A DNA stretch of 64,000 nt from Acidaminococcus massiliensis (GCF_900095825.1 NZ_LT608315.1:1288310-1352309); one strand, 5' to 3'. Shown: positions 27,197 to 38,397, counted from the first letter of the stretch. Made by a program: numbers and translations. Notes: generated by a model from the sequence alone, not told the origin.

Positions 27197-28580
27197 ACAA
27201 TAGCACATATTTCAGTACGAACAGCACGGCCAGGACGTACATTAGGCCGCTGATCTTGTTCTTGTGTCCGGTGAGGACGTTGAGGATCACGTAGGTGATG
27301 ACTCCGAAGGAGATCCCTTCCGAAATGCTATAGGCGAAGGGCATGGCGATGATGGCGATATAGGCGGGGATGGCTTCGCTGAGGTCGCTCATGTTGATCT
27401 TGGTCACGGAGGAGAACATCAGAAAGCCCACGATGACCAGAGCGGGAGCGGTGGCGAAGGAAGGAATGGCCATGAAGAAGGGGGAGAAGAACAGGGAGAG
27501 CAGGAACAGCACGGCCACAGTGATGGCGGTGAGCCCGGTGCGGCCCCCTTCAGAAACCCCGGCTGCACTTTCCACGAAGGTGGTGACGGTACTGGTCCCC
27601 AGGAGGGCTCCGGTGCAGGTGGCGCAGGCATCGGCCATCAGGGCTCCTTTGATGTGGGGCAGCTGGCCTTTTTCGTCCAGCATATCGCTTTTGGCGGCGA
27701 CCCCGATGAGGGTGCCCAGGGTATCAAAGGTATCCACGAACAGGAAGGCGAAGATGACGGCAAAGAAGTTCAGGCTCAGCACATGGGAGAAGTCCAGCTT
27801 CAGGAACAGAGGAGCCGGGCTGATGGGGGCAAAGGAAGCCAGACCGCCGGACAGGTTGGGGAATACGCTGAAGGTCCCCAGTTCCGGATTGGGCACGTAC
27901 AGGCCAGTGGCTTCGCAGATCATGCCCAGAATCCAGGTCCCCAGGATGCCGAAGAGGATGTTCCCCCGGACGTTTTTGATGATCAGGAAGGACGTGAACA
28001 GGATCCCCAGCATGGCGATGAGCACGGTGATCCCCACGCTGTGGAAGGTGCCGTCGGCCATAGCCTTGGTGAAGGAATAAAGGGAGACCTTCGTAGCCGG
28101 GTTGGCCACGATGATCCGGGAATTCAGCAGTCCGATGAAGGCGATGAAGAGCCCGATCCCTACAGAAATGGCCTGCTTCAGGGTCATGGGGATGGCATTG
28201 AAGATGGCTTCCCGGATGGAGGTCAGGGAAAGGATGACGAAGATGATCCCTTCGATGAGGACGGCGGACAGGGCCATTTCCCAGGAATTTCCCATCTGGA
28301 GGCAGACGGTGTAGGCAAAGTAGGCGTTGAGCCCCATGCCCGGTGCCAAGGCAAAGGGATAGTTGGCAAAGGCGGCCATGAAGAAGGTACCCAGGGCAGA
28401 GGCGATGGCGGTGACGGTGAGCAGGGCCCCTTTATCCATGCCTGTGGCACTGAGGATGGAGGGGTTCACGATCAGGATGTAGGCCATGGTCATGAATGTG
28501 GTGATCCCGGCGATGATTTCCGTCCGCATGGTGGTGTGGTTTTCCTTCAAATGGAAGACCTTTTCGCAGAATTGTTCCAT
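27195..28580 (-). CDS. NCS2/AzgA-family purine (guanine/hypoxanthine/adenine) permease
   Basis: This 461-residue inner-membrane transporter has about 12-14 helices and belongs to the AzgA-like branch of the nucleobase:cation symporters. It probably takes up purine bases with protons. Diagnostic parts are REIIAGITTFMTMAYIL-like TEIIAGITTFMTMAYILIVN at the start, FALAPGMGLNAYFAYTV in the first long helix, VDTFDTLGTLIGVA, and STVTTFVESAAGVSEGGRTG, the substrate-binding blocks of this branch. GGAAG lies upstream of the ATG. The leader is short (about 100 bp to the divergent helicase gene) and I see no purine riboswitch. Confidence 0.92.
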   Translation of the reverse strand: MEQFCEKVFHLKENHTTMRTEIIAGITTFMTMAYILIVNPSILSATGMDKGALLTVTAIASALGTFFMAAFANYPFALAPGMGLNAYFAYTVCLQMGNSWEMALSAVLIEGIIFVILSLTSIREAIFNAIPMTLKQAISVGIGLFIAFIGLLNSRIIVANPATKVSLYSFTKAMADGTFHSVGITVLIAMLGILFTSFLIIKNVRGNILFGILGTWILGMICEATGLYVPNPELGTFSVFPNLSGGLASFAPISPAPLFLKLDFSHVLSLNFFAVIFAFLFVDTFDTLGTLIGVAAKSDMLDEKGQLPHIKGALMADACATCTGALLGTSTVTTFVESAAGVSEGGRTGLTAITVAVLFLLSLFFSPFFMAIPSFATAPALVIVGFLMFSSVTKINMSDLSEAIPAYIAIIAMPFAYSISEGISFGVITYVILNVLTGHKNKISGLMYVLAVLFVLKYVLL

Positions 28581-28686
28581 GATAAACTTCCTTTCTTTCA
28601 GTCTTTTAAAGGATTCTTCTATTATAGCAAAAAAAGGCTGAATCTGTTAGAATATTAGGGAACAAAACGAAAGAATCGAGGAAAAA

Positions 28687-30939
28687 ATGAGAGACCTTTT
28701 AGCTTCATTGAATGAACAGCAGGCTGAGGCAGTCCGTCAGATTGCCGGGCCTATTTTAATTTTAGCCGGGGCCGGCAGTGGCAAGACCAAGGCCCTGACC
28801 ACCAAGATTGCCTATCTCCTGGAAAAAGGGGTGAAACCCTGGAACATCCTGGCCATCACTTTCACCAACAAGGCGGCCAAGGAAATGCGCCAGCGGGTGG
28901 ATGCCCTGGTGGGCCCGTCCGCCAAGGATGTATGGCTGTACACTTTCCACGGGTTCTGCAACCAGCTGCTGCGCCGGGAAATCGGCCATCTGCCCGGGTA
29001 TACCACGGCTTTTTCTATCTATGACCCTTCCGACTGCAAGAATGTGCTGAAGGAAGCCCTGAAGAAGCTGAACCTGGACGAGAAGTTCTATCCTCTGCCC
29101 GGTCTCCTGACCACCATTTCCAATGCCAAGAATGCCCAGGTGGATGCGGCGGAATTTGCCCGGCAGGCCGATGACTTCCATGCCCGGAAGGTGGCGGAAA
29201 TCTATGGGGAATACCAGAAACACTTGGTCCAGAGCAATGCGGTGGATTTCGACGATCTGCTGCTGCTGACGGTGAAGCTGCTCCAGACGGTGCCGGAAGT
29301 GCGGGAAAAATACCAGAATAAATTCCATTATGTGCTCATCGACGAATACCAGGACACCAACCATGTCCAGTATCTCCTGGCCAAGCTCCTTTCTGCGCCG
29401 GAAAACAACCTGTGTGCCGTGGGGGATATCGACCAGAGCATCTATGGCTGGCGGGGTGCGGATATCAGCAACATCCTGGATTTCGAAAAGGATTATCCCC
29501 AAGCCCGGATCTATAAACTGGAACAGAACTACCGGTCCACCCAGGTGATCTTGGATGCGGCCAATGAGGTGATCAAGCACAATGCGGCCCGCCGGCCCAA
29601 GAACCTGTGGACGGAAAACGGCAACGGCCAGCCCATTGCTTATTACCAGGCCCGGGATGACCGGGAAGAAGCAGAATTCGTGGTGGGACAGATCCGGAAG
29701 CTCCAGCAGGAAGGCACGAAGCTGGGGGATATGGCCATCCTGTACCGGACCAATGCCCAGAGCCGGATGTTCGAAGAGAACCTGATCAACAACGGCATCC
29801 CTTATGTGATGGTGGGGAGCTTGAAATTCTACGACCGGAAAGAAGTGAAGGATACCCTGAGCTACCTCCGGTTCCTGGCCAATGAACGGGATATCCAGGG
29901 GCTGGAACGGATCATCAACGAACCCAAGCGGGGCATCGGGGCAGCCACCGTTGCCAAGGTGCGGGGACTCCTGGAAGAAAGCGGCATGCCCTTGCCGGAA
30001 GTGCTCCGGACCGTCCAGGCCCAGGAAGTGCTGGGCCGTTCCCTGGGGAAGATCCAGGCCTTCAGCCAGATGATGGAAGAACTGGCTCGGGTGAAGGACA
30101 CCCTGCCGGTGAAGGACCTGATGGAACAGGTGCTGGAAAAGACCGGCTATCTGGAAGCCCTGCGGCTGGAAGGTTCGGACCAATCCAAGAGCCGGCTGGA
30201 CAACCTGAACGAATTCCTCCGGATCGCCGATGAATTTGCCAAGGACCCGGGAGAGGAGAACAACAAGACCCTGGAAGATTTCCTGAACCATGTTGCCCTG
30301 GTAGCGGACATCGACGACGCCAAGCTGACCCAGGATTCTGTCACCCTCATGACCCTCCATTCTGCCAAAGGACTGGAATTCCCGGTGGTGTTCATCGGAG
30401 GCATGGAGGACGGGCTGTTCCCCAGCCAGCGGAGCCTGGAGGACGAGGACAAGCTGGAAGAGGAGCGGCGGCTGTGCTATGTGGGGATCACCCGGGCCAA
30501 GAAACGGCTGTACCTGACCAGCTGCCGGAACCGGATGGTCTACGGCCATGTGGTCATGTATCCGCCTTCTCGGTTCTTGGAAGAGATTCCCCGGAACTTG
30601 ATCGAAAATGTGGCGGTGCGCCGGAGCACCTATGGGGGCTATGGGGGATACCGAGGCCAGAACCCGGCGGCTGCACCCCATGCCAGCCTGCGGAACATTG
30701 CCCGGAAGCGGGGGGGCAGCATCTTGGATACTCCATCTCCCCAAAGCCGGTTTGTGCCGGAAGGGGACAGTGTGCCGGAATTCCATCCCGGTGACAAATG
30801 CCGGCACAAGAAATTCGGAGTAGGGACCATCATCGAGGCCCGTCCTGACGGCAGTGAGGGGCAGCTGGTGACGGTGGCTTTCCCGGGCAGCGGCATCAAG
30901 CAGCTGGCCACCAAGTATAAGATCCTGCAGAAAATCTGA
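28687..30939 (+). CDS. pcrA: ATP-dependent 3'-5' DNA helicase PcrA/UvrD
   Basis: This 750-residue superfamily 1A helicase acts in repair and replication-fork rescue. Motifs appear in order: Q-motif LNEQQAEAV, Walker A GAGSGKTK (K33), TFTNKAAKEM-like Ia, DEYQDTN (II), GDIDQSIYGWRGAD (III), LEQNYRST (IV), VTLMTLHSAKGLEFPVVF (V) and ERRLCYVGITRAKKRL (VI). The C-terminal 90 residues include FHPGDKCRHKKFGVGTI, the PcrA tail that binds RNA polymerase in Bacillus. It is followed after 12 bp by ligA, a common Firmicutes pairing, so the two are probably one operon. Confidence 0.97.
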   Translation: MRDLLASLNEQQAEAVRQIAGPILILAGAGSGKTKALTTKIAYLLEKGVKPWNILAITFTNKAAKEMRQRVDALVGPSAKDVWLYTFHGFCNQLLRREIGHLPGYTTAFSIYDPSDCKNVLKEALKKLNLDEKFYPLPGLLTTISNAKNAQVDAAEFARQADDFHARKVAEIYGEYQKHLVQSNAVDFDDLLLLTVKLLQTVPEVREKYQNKFHYVLIDEYQDTNHVQYLLAKLLSAPENNLCAVGDIDQSIYGWRGADISNILDFEKDYPQARIYKLEQNYRSTQVILDAANEVIKHNAARRPKNLWTENGNGQPIAYYQARDDREEAEFVVGQIRKLQQEGTKLGDMAILYRTNAQSRMFEENLINNGIPYVMVGSLKFYDRKEVKDTLSYLRFLANERDIQGLERIINEPKRGIGAATVAKVRGLLEESGMPLPEVLRTVQAQEVLGRSLGKIQAFSQMMEELARVKDTLPVKDLMEQVLEKTGYLEALRLEGSDQSKSRLDNLNEFLRIADEFAKDPGEENNKTLEDFLNHVALVADIDDAKLTQDSVTLMTLHSAKGLEFPVVFIGGMEDGLFPSQRSLEDEDKLEEERRLCYVGITRAKKRLYLTSCRNRMVYGHVVMYPPSRFLEEIPRNLIENVAVRRSTYGGYGGYRGQNPAAAPHASLRNIARKRGGSILDTPSPQSRFVPEGDSVPEFHPGDKCRHKKFGVGTIIEARPDGSEGQLVTVAFPGSGIKQLATKYKILQKI

Positions 30940-32979
<2,040 letters not shown>

Positions 32980-32986
32980 AAAATAG

Positions 32987-33022
32987 AGGTGTTGTATAAG
33001 AATGTGCAACACCTTTTTTTTT
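32987..33022 (+). terminator. Intrinsic terminator after ligA
   Basis: AGGTGTTG (32987-32994) pairs with CAACACCT (33007-33014), followed by a run of nine T. Confidence 0.85.
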
Positions 33023-33041
33023 ATAGGTCACTGCTGAAAAT

Positions 33042-33057
33042 ATACCAAATTTGGTAT
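33042..33057. promoter_or_regulatory. Perfect 16-bp palindrome, probable operator before the transporter gene
   Basis: ATACCAAATTTGGTAT is a perfect palindrome 59 bp before the EamA transporter start. Its T-N11-A geometry is that of a LysR-type binding site, and a LysR-type regulator is encoded two genes on. Binding by that regulator is inference. Confidence 0.5.
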
Positions 33058-33115
33058 GTATAATGCATAATAATGGCATTGGACGTATAAACTCTATGGC
33101 GCTATACTGGTCCAT

Positions 33116-34087
33116 ATGGAAAAGAAAAAGGCTTTGTTATACATGTTGGCTGCTGCTCTGCTTTTTTGTTTTACAGAAATCAGCCTGAAAAAATTAAATG
33201 GGTCGATCAACAGTATTGAAGTGAATTTCAGCCGGTACTTGCTGGCGGGGATACTGCTTTTGCCTGCCGGGATAAAGGAGCGGAAAAGGCGCAGGGTCCG
33301 GCTGGGCAGAAGACACATCCAGTGGTTTTTCTTGTTGGGGTTCATTGGCATTGCCTTGGTGGGGCCTTTGTATCAGCTGGCCACCGTTTATCTGGATGCA
33401 GGTGTGACCGGTGTGATTTTTTCCATCAACCCCATATGCATCGGAATCTTGGCTGCATTTTTGCTGAAAGAACCGATTTCTTCTCAGCAGGCTGTGGGAT
33501 TTGGACTAGCATTTGCCGCAATCTTGGTAATCGTAGATCCTTTCCATGTGAGCATGGATCCCATAGGTCTTTTCTTACTGGGGCTGACTGTCCTTTTTTA
33601 CAGCCTGTATGCAGTGCTTGGCAAGAAAATGACTGATGAACTGGGAAGTGCTGATATGACGGCAGGCAGCTTCATCTGTGGCGGTTTGCAGTTGTTCCTG
33701 TTTGCTGCTGCCAGCCACGTGCCGTTGCTCAGTGACTTTGCACGACAGGCGGGGTTTCCCGGATTTGCGGATATTCCGTTGTTTTCCGGATATACCCTGA
33801 AGAATCTGCCATGGGTCCTTATCCTGTATGTGGGAGTGACTCTGGGCGCGTATTATTTCTGGTTCCAGGCCATGGAATATGGCAGTGTGGCCATTGGAGG
33901 CATGACATATTTCATCAAACCAGTACTGACACCGTTTTTTGCGCTTCTTGTTTTGGGAGAAGGAATCAGCGGAAGGATGATGACCGGCATCCTGCTCATG
34001 CTGGCGGGGGCGGCAATCAGTCTTGGCAGGAAACAGACAGGCAGGACAGGGACAGAATCGATTGAGGATGGAGGGAAAAAATCTTGA
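33116..34087 (+). CDS. EamA/DMT-family transporter
   Basis: This 323-residue inner-membrane protein has ten predicted helices arranged as two five-helix EamA repeats. The first repeat starts LYMLAAALLFCFTEISLKKL and has AGVTGVIFSINPICIGILAAFLLKEPIS at its end; the second ends GGMTYFIKPVLTPFFALLVLGEGIS. The N-P/K-P near the end of each repeat followed by L-x-E is the family hallmark. Substrate is unknown; such carriers usually export metabolites or amino acids. Its stop overlaps the start of the LysR gene, so the two are coupled and probably autoregulated through the palindrome upstream. Confidence 0.88.
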   Translation: MEKKKALLYMLAAALLFCFTEISLKKLNGSINSIEVNFSRYLLAGILLLPAGIKERKRRRVRLGRRHIQWFFLLGFIGIALVGPLYQLATVYLDAGVTGVIFSINPICIGILAAFLLKEPISSQQAVGFGLAFAAILVIVDPFHVSMDPIGLFLLGLTVLFYSLYAVLGKKMTDELGSADMTAGSFICGGLQLFLFAAASHVPLLSDFARQAGFPGFADIPLFSGYTLKNLPWVLILYVGVTLGAYYFWFQAMEYGSVAIGGMTYFIKPVLTPFFALLVLGEGISGRMMTGILLMLAGAAISLGRKQTGRTGTESIEDGGKKS

Positions 34088-34992
34088 TGGATCTGCAGAA
34101 TATGAAAGTGTTCCTGAAAATAGCGGAGTATGAAAATCTCAGCAGAGCTTCTGATGAACTGCATATAGCCCAACCCCATCTTACGAGACAACTGAAAGCT
34201 ATGGAAAAAGATATGGGAGTCTCCCTGTTTACCCGGGAAAAGAAACGGCTCCATATTACTCGGGAAGGTGTGTATCTGGTCCATCAGTGCAGGGAAATGT
34301 TGAGCCTGGAAGAAGAAACGAGGAACAGGCTCCTGGAAATGAGCCAGGGGACGGCAGGACGGATTTATCTGGGGGCCATCGAAACTGCAGGAACGGTATT
34401 CTTGCCAGATTGGATCGAAGGATTCCAGAAACGGTATCCCTTAGTCCGTTACTATATATGGACAGCAAATTCAGAAGATGTGGTAGAGCGGCTTCGACAT
34501 CATCTGATCGATCTTGCTTTGATCCGTACGAAATTCGATAAGGAACAGTATGAAGGGATGCCCATTGGACAAGAACGGTGGATTGCTCTGATTTCTCGGG
34601 ATCATCCTCTTGCCCGAAAAAAAGAGAAACTCTCTTTGGAAGAACTGAGCCAGGAGTCTCTGATCATACCCACCACACGGTCTCGGGAAATTCGAGATTG
34701 GTTTGGAGATGCTGGTTTGTCCGCTAATATTTTCTGCGAGTTTTCCCCTTTGATGAATGCTTTGGTCATGGTGGAGCGGAATCTTGGGATTGCTATCCTT
34801 CCGGAATCTGCCATTGTGCATTTCAAGATGCATCCGGTGGTTATCAGGCAGCTGCAGAAGGAAGTCGTGACGGAGGTATCCCTTATCTGGCGAAAAGATA
34901 ATACCTTATCGGGTGCGGAGCAGAAATTCGTGGAATATGTACGGGAAGTGAAGGCGAACGATGAAAATAAGATTTCTGAAACAAACAATTGA
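34087..34992 (+). CDS. LysR-type transcriptional regulator
   Basis: This 301-residue regulator has an N-terminal winged helix-turn-helix (MDLQNMKVFLKIAEYENL, SRASDELHIAQPHLTRQLKAMEKDMG) and a C-terminal periplasmic-binding-like effector domain from about residue 90 (GRIYLGAIETAG). The effector is unknown. GGAGGG at about 34070-34075 serves either a TTG at 34084 or the ATG at 34087. It overlaps the transporter stop and in turn overlaps the start of the next gene, so EamA, LysR and the DUF6282 gene form a tight operon. It probably acts at the palindrome at 33042-33057. Confidence 0.92.
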   Translation: MDLQNMKVFLKIAEYENLSRASDELHIAQPHLTRQLKAMEKDMGVSLFTREKKRLHITREGVYLVHQCREMLSLEEETRNRLLEMSQGTAGRIYLGAIETAGTVFLPDWIEGFQKRYPLVRYYIWTANSEDVVERLRHHLIDLALIRTKFDKEQYEGMPIGQERWIALISRDHPLARKKEKLSLEELSQESLIIPTTRSREIRDWFGDAGLSANIFCEFSPLMNALVMVERNLGIAILPESAIVHFKMHPVVIRQLQKEVVTEVSLIWRKDNTLSGAEQKFVEYVREVKANDENKISETNN

Positions 34993-35846
34993 CACCCATG
35001 TCCATACTATACCTGATGGAGCACCGAGAAAAATGACGGATCTGGCATTGGCTATGGAAGCGGTGAAAGCAGGCATGGCTGGATTTGTCACCAAATGCCA
35101 TCAGGGAGATACCAGCGCACGGGCAGCCGTAGTGGAAGAAGCCATGGGACTCTTATATCCTGGAAAGGATTTTCGGGTGTGGGGCGGTGTGGTCTTGAAC
35201 CATGGAGCTGGTGGACTGAATCCTTCCGCAGTCTATGCATCCGGAAAGATGGGGGGGGCGGTTTGTCTGGTTCCCTACTGTTGATGCGGAAAATGATGCA
35301 CTGTATAAGAAAAAACACGCGTCACAGCAAGGTCTGGGGAACGCCAATGAACAGCCCATCAGAAAAAACAAAATAAGGATTCTCGATGAGCAGGGAGTCC
35401 TTATTCCGGAAGTGAAAGAGATTCTGCAGCAAGTGAAAGCTTTCAATATGGTCCTGGCCACGGGGCATATTGCTGTTCAGGAAAGTCTGGCTCTGGTGCG
35501 GGCAGCTGCGGCTATGGGAATCCAGAAGATACTGGTCAACCATGTGAGTCTGCCCATTACCAACGCCTCCCTGGCACTCCAGAAAGAATACATAGACAAC
35601 GGTGCCATGGTGGAGCATTGTTATTACACGCCTATGGCTGGGCTGTGTTCCTGGGAAGAAATTGCAGAGAGCATACGGACACTTGGGCCGGAGCATGTAA
35701 TCCTTTCTACTGATTTGGGACAGCCGGCTAATGGTTCTCCCGTAGAGGGAATGGAAAAGTTTGCAGAACAGCTTCATTCTTTGGGCATTCTGGAAGAGGA
35801 ACTCTATCAGATGATGGCAGTCAATCCTGAAAGATTGCTTTATTGA
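34961..35846 (+). pseudogene. DUF6282-type amidohydrolase-like protein, frame broken at G8
   Basis: Joined, this would be about 294 residues of a metal-dependent hydrolase-like protein. The first part reads IDTHVHTIPDGAPRKMTDLALAME and TKCHQGDTSARAAVV; the H-x-H after I-D-T is the amidohydrolase metal motif. At 35251-35258 a run of eight G shifts the frame and leads to an early stop (VCLVPYC). With seven G the frame reads KMGGRFVWFPTVDAEND and continues intact to the end, with ATGHIAVQESLAL, LVNHVSLPI and ILSTDLGQPANGSP. The two halves fit a single protein, so this is one gene with a one-base change or a sequencing error. It overlaps the LysR gene 3' end by 32 bp. Confidence 0.8.
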
Positions 35847-35898
35847 ATGTGTATATCGAATCTATAGGGTGAGGCAGGCCTGATTTCAGACTAAAAAA

Positions 35899-35925
35899 AG
35901 CTGCTGCATCTGCAACAGCTCTTTT
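35899..35925. terminator. Intrinsic terminator of the EamA-LysR-DUF6282 operon
   Basis: AGCTG...TGC and GCA...CAGCT pair around ATCT, preceded by an A run and followed by CTTTT. Confidence 0.7.
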
Positions 35926-35933
35926 CGGAGTGA

Positions 35934-35968
35934 TGAAAAAAGACTGCCCGCGAGGGGCAGTCTTTTTG
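35934..35968. terminator. Intrinsic terminator of cstA (bidirectional)
   Basis: AGACTGCCC (35941-35949) pairs with GGGCAGTCT (35955-35963), with A and T runs on both sides. Confidence 0.8.
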
Positions 35969-37642
35969 TTATTTGTCGGCGACTTCTACTTTGCCGGTGA
36001 ACAGTTCTTTGGTGCAGCTCCGGACTACGTTGATGGCCAGGAACATCAGGCACAGGGCAACCACCAGCTGGAGACCTTCCACCATGGGGAAGAAAACGCC
36101 AGCCATGGCTTTCTTGTAGATGCCGTAGATGGACAGGCACAGGGCACTCATGGTCACCAGGAACATGAAGGTCATGGGGATGTAGAGCATCCAGCTCTTC
36201 CGGCCGGTGACTTTCAGGAATACGGCCAGGGCAACCAGTACCAGAGCACTCAGCAGCTGGTTGGCAGCACCGAACAGCGGCCAGATGTTCATGTAACCGC
36301 CCAGGCACAGCAGGTAGCTGGGAATCAAGGTAACGATAGTGGCAACGTAGGTGTTGCTCAGGAATTTAGCAGCAGCACCCTGTTCTTTCCCTTCTTCCGG
36401 AGCCAGGATTTCCTGGAGCATCATCCGGCCGATACGGGTCACCGCATCGATGGTGGTCATGGCCAGAGCAGATACGCACATGGTCACGATGCAGGTGCTG
36501 TAATATTTGGGAATACCAAACATGGTGAAGTAGCCGCCGATGGCACTGCCGAAGATGGCGAACGGAGTGGCTTTGGGCAGCTGGCCGTTCACAGCTACGG
36601 AGCAGGCGATAACCAGGGAAACCACACCCAGGGTGGATTCAATCAGCATGGAGCCGTAACCTACGGGCAGCATGTCTTTTTCGTTAGAAATGGTCTTGGA
36701 GGAAGTACCGGAAGAAACCAGAGAATGGAACCCGGATACAGCCCCGCAGGCGATGGTGACGAACAGGATGGGGAACATGGGCTTGCCGGCTACTTCGAAG
36801 GAAGTGAAGGCAGGCATATTGATGGAAGGATTTCCGACGATGATGCCCAGCACGCCGGCCAGGATCATCCCCAGCAGCAGGAATACGGACAGATAGTCAC
36901 GAGGCTGGATCAGCAGCCACATGGGCATGATGGAAGCAGCGAAGCAGTAAGCGTAGGTCACATACAGCCAGGTGGTACGGGAAGCATACATGGGGTAAGC
37001 GATTCCCAGGCTGACCATGGCAATCATGCAGATGATGCCCAGGATCAATTCTTTGGCACCGGTGATGTTGAACCGGCGGGTCACGATCCCGAATACCACA
37101 GCCACAGCGATGTAGATCATGGAGATGGAAGCGGCAGAAGCGTTGGGCCCCATCATTTCACCGGTCTTGGAGAAGCCGTTGAAGGTGCTGGCCATGATAT
37201 CAGAGAAAGCGGCGATGACCAGCAGGGAGAACAGCCAGCCGAACATCAGGAACATCTTGCAGCCGGTACGGCCTACATACTGTTCGATCAGGGCACCCAT
37301 GCCCTTGCCGTCGTTCTTCACGGAAGCATACAGGGCAGTGAAATCCTGGACGGCACCGAAGAATACGCCGCCGACCAAAATCCATAAGAATGCAGGAACC
37401 CAACCGAACATGGCGGCGATAATCGGGCCGGTTACAGGGCCGGCACCCGTAATGGAAGAAAACTGATGGGCAAATACCGTGAAGCGGGAAGCGGGAGCAA
37501 AGTCCTTGTCATCCCGGAAGCGATAGGCAGGAGTCTTCGCATCCGGTTCAATTCCCCAGGTCTTGACCAGCCAGCGTCCATAAAACATGTACGCACAGAT
37601 AAAGATTACAATTGAAAGACACACAAGCGTTAATCCGTTCAT
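35969..37642 (-). CDS. cstA: Carbon starvation protein CstA-type transporter
   Basis: This inner-membrane protein of about 557 residues has some 16 helices and belongs to the CstA family, whose members import peptides or pyruvate. Family blocks include DFAPASRFTVFAHQFSSITGAGPVTGPIIAA near the start, VQDFTALYASVKNDGKGMG, SGFHSLVSSGTSSKTI, LPVGYGSMLIESTLGVV, and GAANQLLSALVLVALAVFLK. An open frame reaches to 37684, but on the minus strand AAAGGAG suits the ATG at 37642 (MNGLTLVC); the ATG at 37648 is too close. It has a strong promoter of its own. In an amino-acid fermenter a peptide or pyruvate carrier fits, but the substrate is not visible. Confidence 0.92.
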   Translation of the reverse strand: MNGLTLVCLSIVIFICAYMFYGRWLVKTWGIEPDAKTPAYRFRDDKDFAPASRFTVFAHQFSSITGAGPVTGPIIAAMFGWVPAFLWILVGGVFFGAVQDFTALYASVKNDGKGMGALIEQYVGRTGCKMFLMFGWLFSLLVIAAFSDIMASTFNGFSKTGEMMGPNASAASISMIYIAVAVVFGIVTRRFNITGAKELILGIICMIAMVSLGIAYPMYASRTTWLYVTYAYCFAASIMPMWLLIQPRDYLSVFLLLGMILAGVLGIIVGNPSINMPAFTSFEVAGKPMFPILFVTIACGAVSGFHSLVSSGTSSKTISNEKDMLPVGYGSMLIESTLGVVSLVIACSVAVNGQLPKATPFAIFGSAIGGYFTMFGIPKYYSTCIVTMCVSALAMTTIDAVTRIGRMMLQEILAPEEGKEQGAAAKFLSNTYVATIVTLIPSYLLCLGGYMNIWPLFGAANQLLSALVLVALAVFLKVTGRKSWMLYIPMTFMFLVTMSALCLSIYGIYKKAMAGVFFPMVEGLQLVVALCLMFLAINVVRSCTKELFTGKVEVADK

Positions 37643-37722
37643 CTTCATCACTCCTTTGAAAAAAATCGGCACTTCTGTTCGCAAGTGCCGCCATCAAATC
37701 GGATGCTTGTTGATAGTTACGT

Positions 37723-37751
37723 AATTTACCACTTGTTCACGCTCTTGTCAA
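37723..37751 (-). promoter_or_regulatory. Promoter of cstA
   Basis: On the minus strand a perfect TTGACA (plus 37746-37751) is followed after 17 bp by TAAATT (plus 37723-37728), about 80 bp before the cstA start. Confidence 0.75.
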
Positions 37752-38043
37752 CATTTTTTTGTATACTTCATACATTATTTTTTCAAAGTGTTATCGTACT
37801 AAAGACAGGTGCCCGAATTTACAGAGAATTAGTCCATTCTCAAAATACCATATAGAGGAAGTTCCAAGGATTTGTCTTTTCGGAATGGAATAATGTCTGG
37901 TAGGATAGGAGCGGGTGTTTCCCATAAAACCATTTGAAGGAAAGCGGAAAAAAGGGAAAATCCTTCTGCGGGAAGAAAAGGTGTGTCATTTAAAACAAAA
38001 AAAGATGCTTTTTCGGGCTGAAAAAGAAAAATGAAAAGAAAGG
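37752..38043. other. Gap between divergent cstA and the T-box leader
   Basis: About 290 bp with no coding pattern. It is A-rich towards its right end, with several homopurine runs (AAGGAAAGCGG, AAAAAGGGAAAA). I see no other specific element. Confidence 0.4.
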
Positions 38044-38072
38044 TTGCATTTCTGGAAACATCGTGCTAGGCT
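38044..38072 (+). promoter_or_regulatory. Promoter of the T-box transcript
   Basis: TTGCAT at 38044-38049 and TAGGCT at 38067-38072 are 17 bp apart and lie just before the T-box leader begins. Confidence 0.5.
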
Positions 38073-38084
38073 ATGAACCATCAA

Positions 38085-38371
38085 TTCCACAGGAAAAATG
38101 CTACGAAGAGAAGGAGTAGGCTCCGGAATCCCTTCAGAGAGCGCCCGGCTGGTGTGAGGGTGCAGGGAAGAAGAAGCTGAACTGGTCTCAGAGCAGCTGC
38201 CTGAAAGCCTGGTTCCAGGAAGTAGGGCACGCCGGAAGCCTGACCGTTAGCAGACAGGAGGATATCGGCCGTTGGCCCGTATCTGTACAAGCGCATGCAG
38301 CTTCGGATGCATGAACAAGAGTGGTACCGCGAAATTTCCTTTCGTCTCTTAGGAGACGGAAGGATTTTTTT
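38085..38371 (+). ncRNA. T-box riboswitch (tRNA-sensing leader)
   Basis: The T-box sequence AACAAGAGTGGTACCGCG (38314-38331) is unmistakable and pairs with the uncharged tRNA acceptor end. It is followed at once by a strong terminator (38337-38371). Upstream, Stem I has an AGTA at 38115-38118 opposite GAA at 38179-38181, and a GGTGTGA distal loop near 38151. The triplet after GAA is CTG (38182-38184) followed by a purine, so a leucine specifier is most likely; the register is uncertain and TGG (Trp) one base later cannot be ruled out. It controls the permease gene 26 bp downstream: uncharged tRNA would allow read-through. Confidence 0.92.
38337..38371 (+). terminator. T-box terminator
   Basis: A 12-bp stem (TCCTTTCGTCTC with GAGACGGAAGGA) and seven T form the terminator that is disrupted when tRNA stabilises the antiterminator. 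Confidence 0.9.
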
Positions 38372-38397
38372 ATGATCAAATTTCAGGAGGGGTAAGA

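Noticed and set aside
27264..28658. Long open frame (464 codons) on the plus strand opposite the purine permease
   Set aside because: Gly/Asp/His-rich shadow of a certain gene; no ribosome site or family pattern.
28581..28686. Purine riboswitch in front of the NCS2 permease
   Set aside because: The gap to the divergent helicase gene is only about 100 bp and lacks the conserved purine aptamer loops.
35930..37387. 485-codon open frame opposite cstA
   Set aside because: Shadow with Gly/His/Gln bias; it also spans the cstA terminator.
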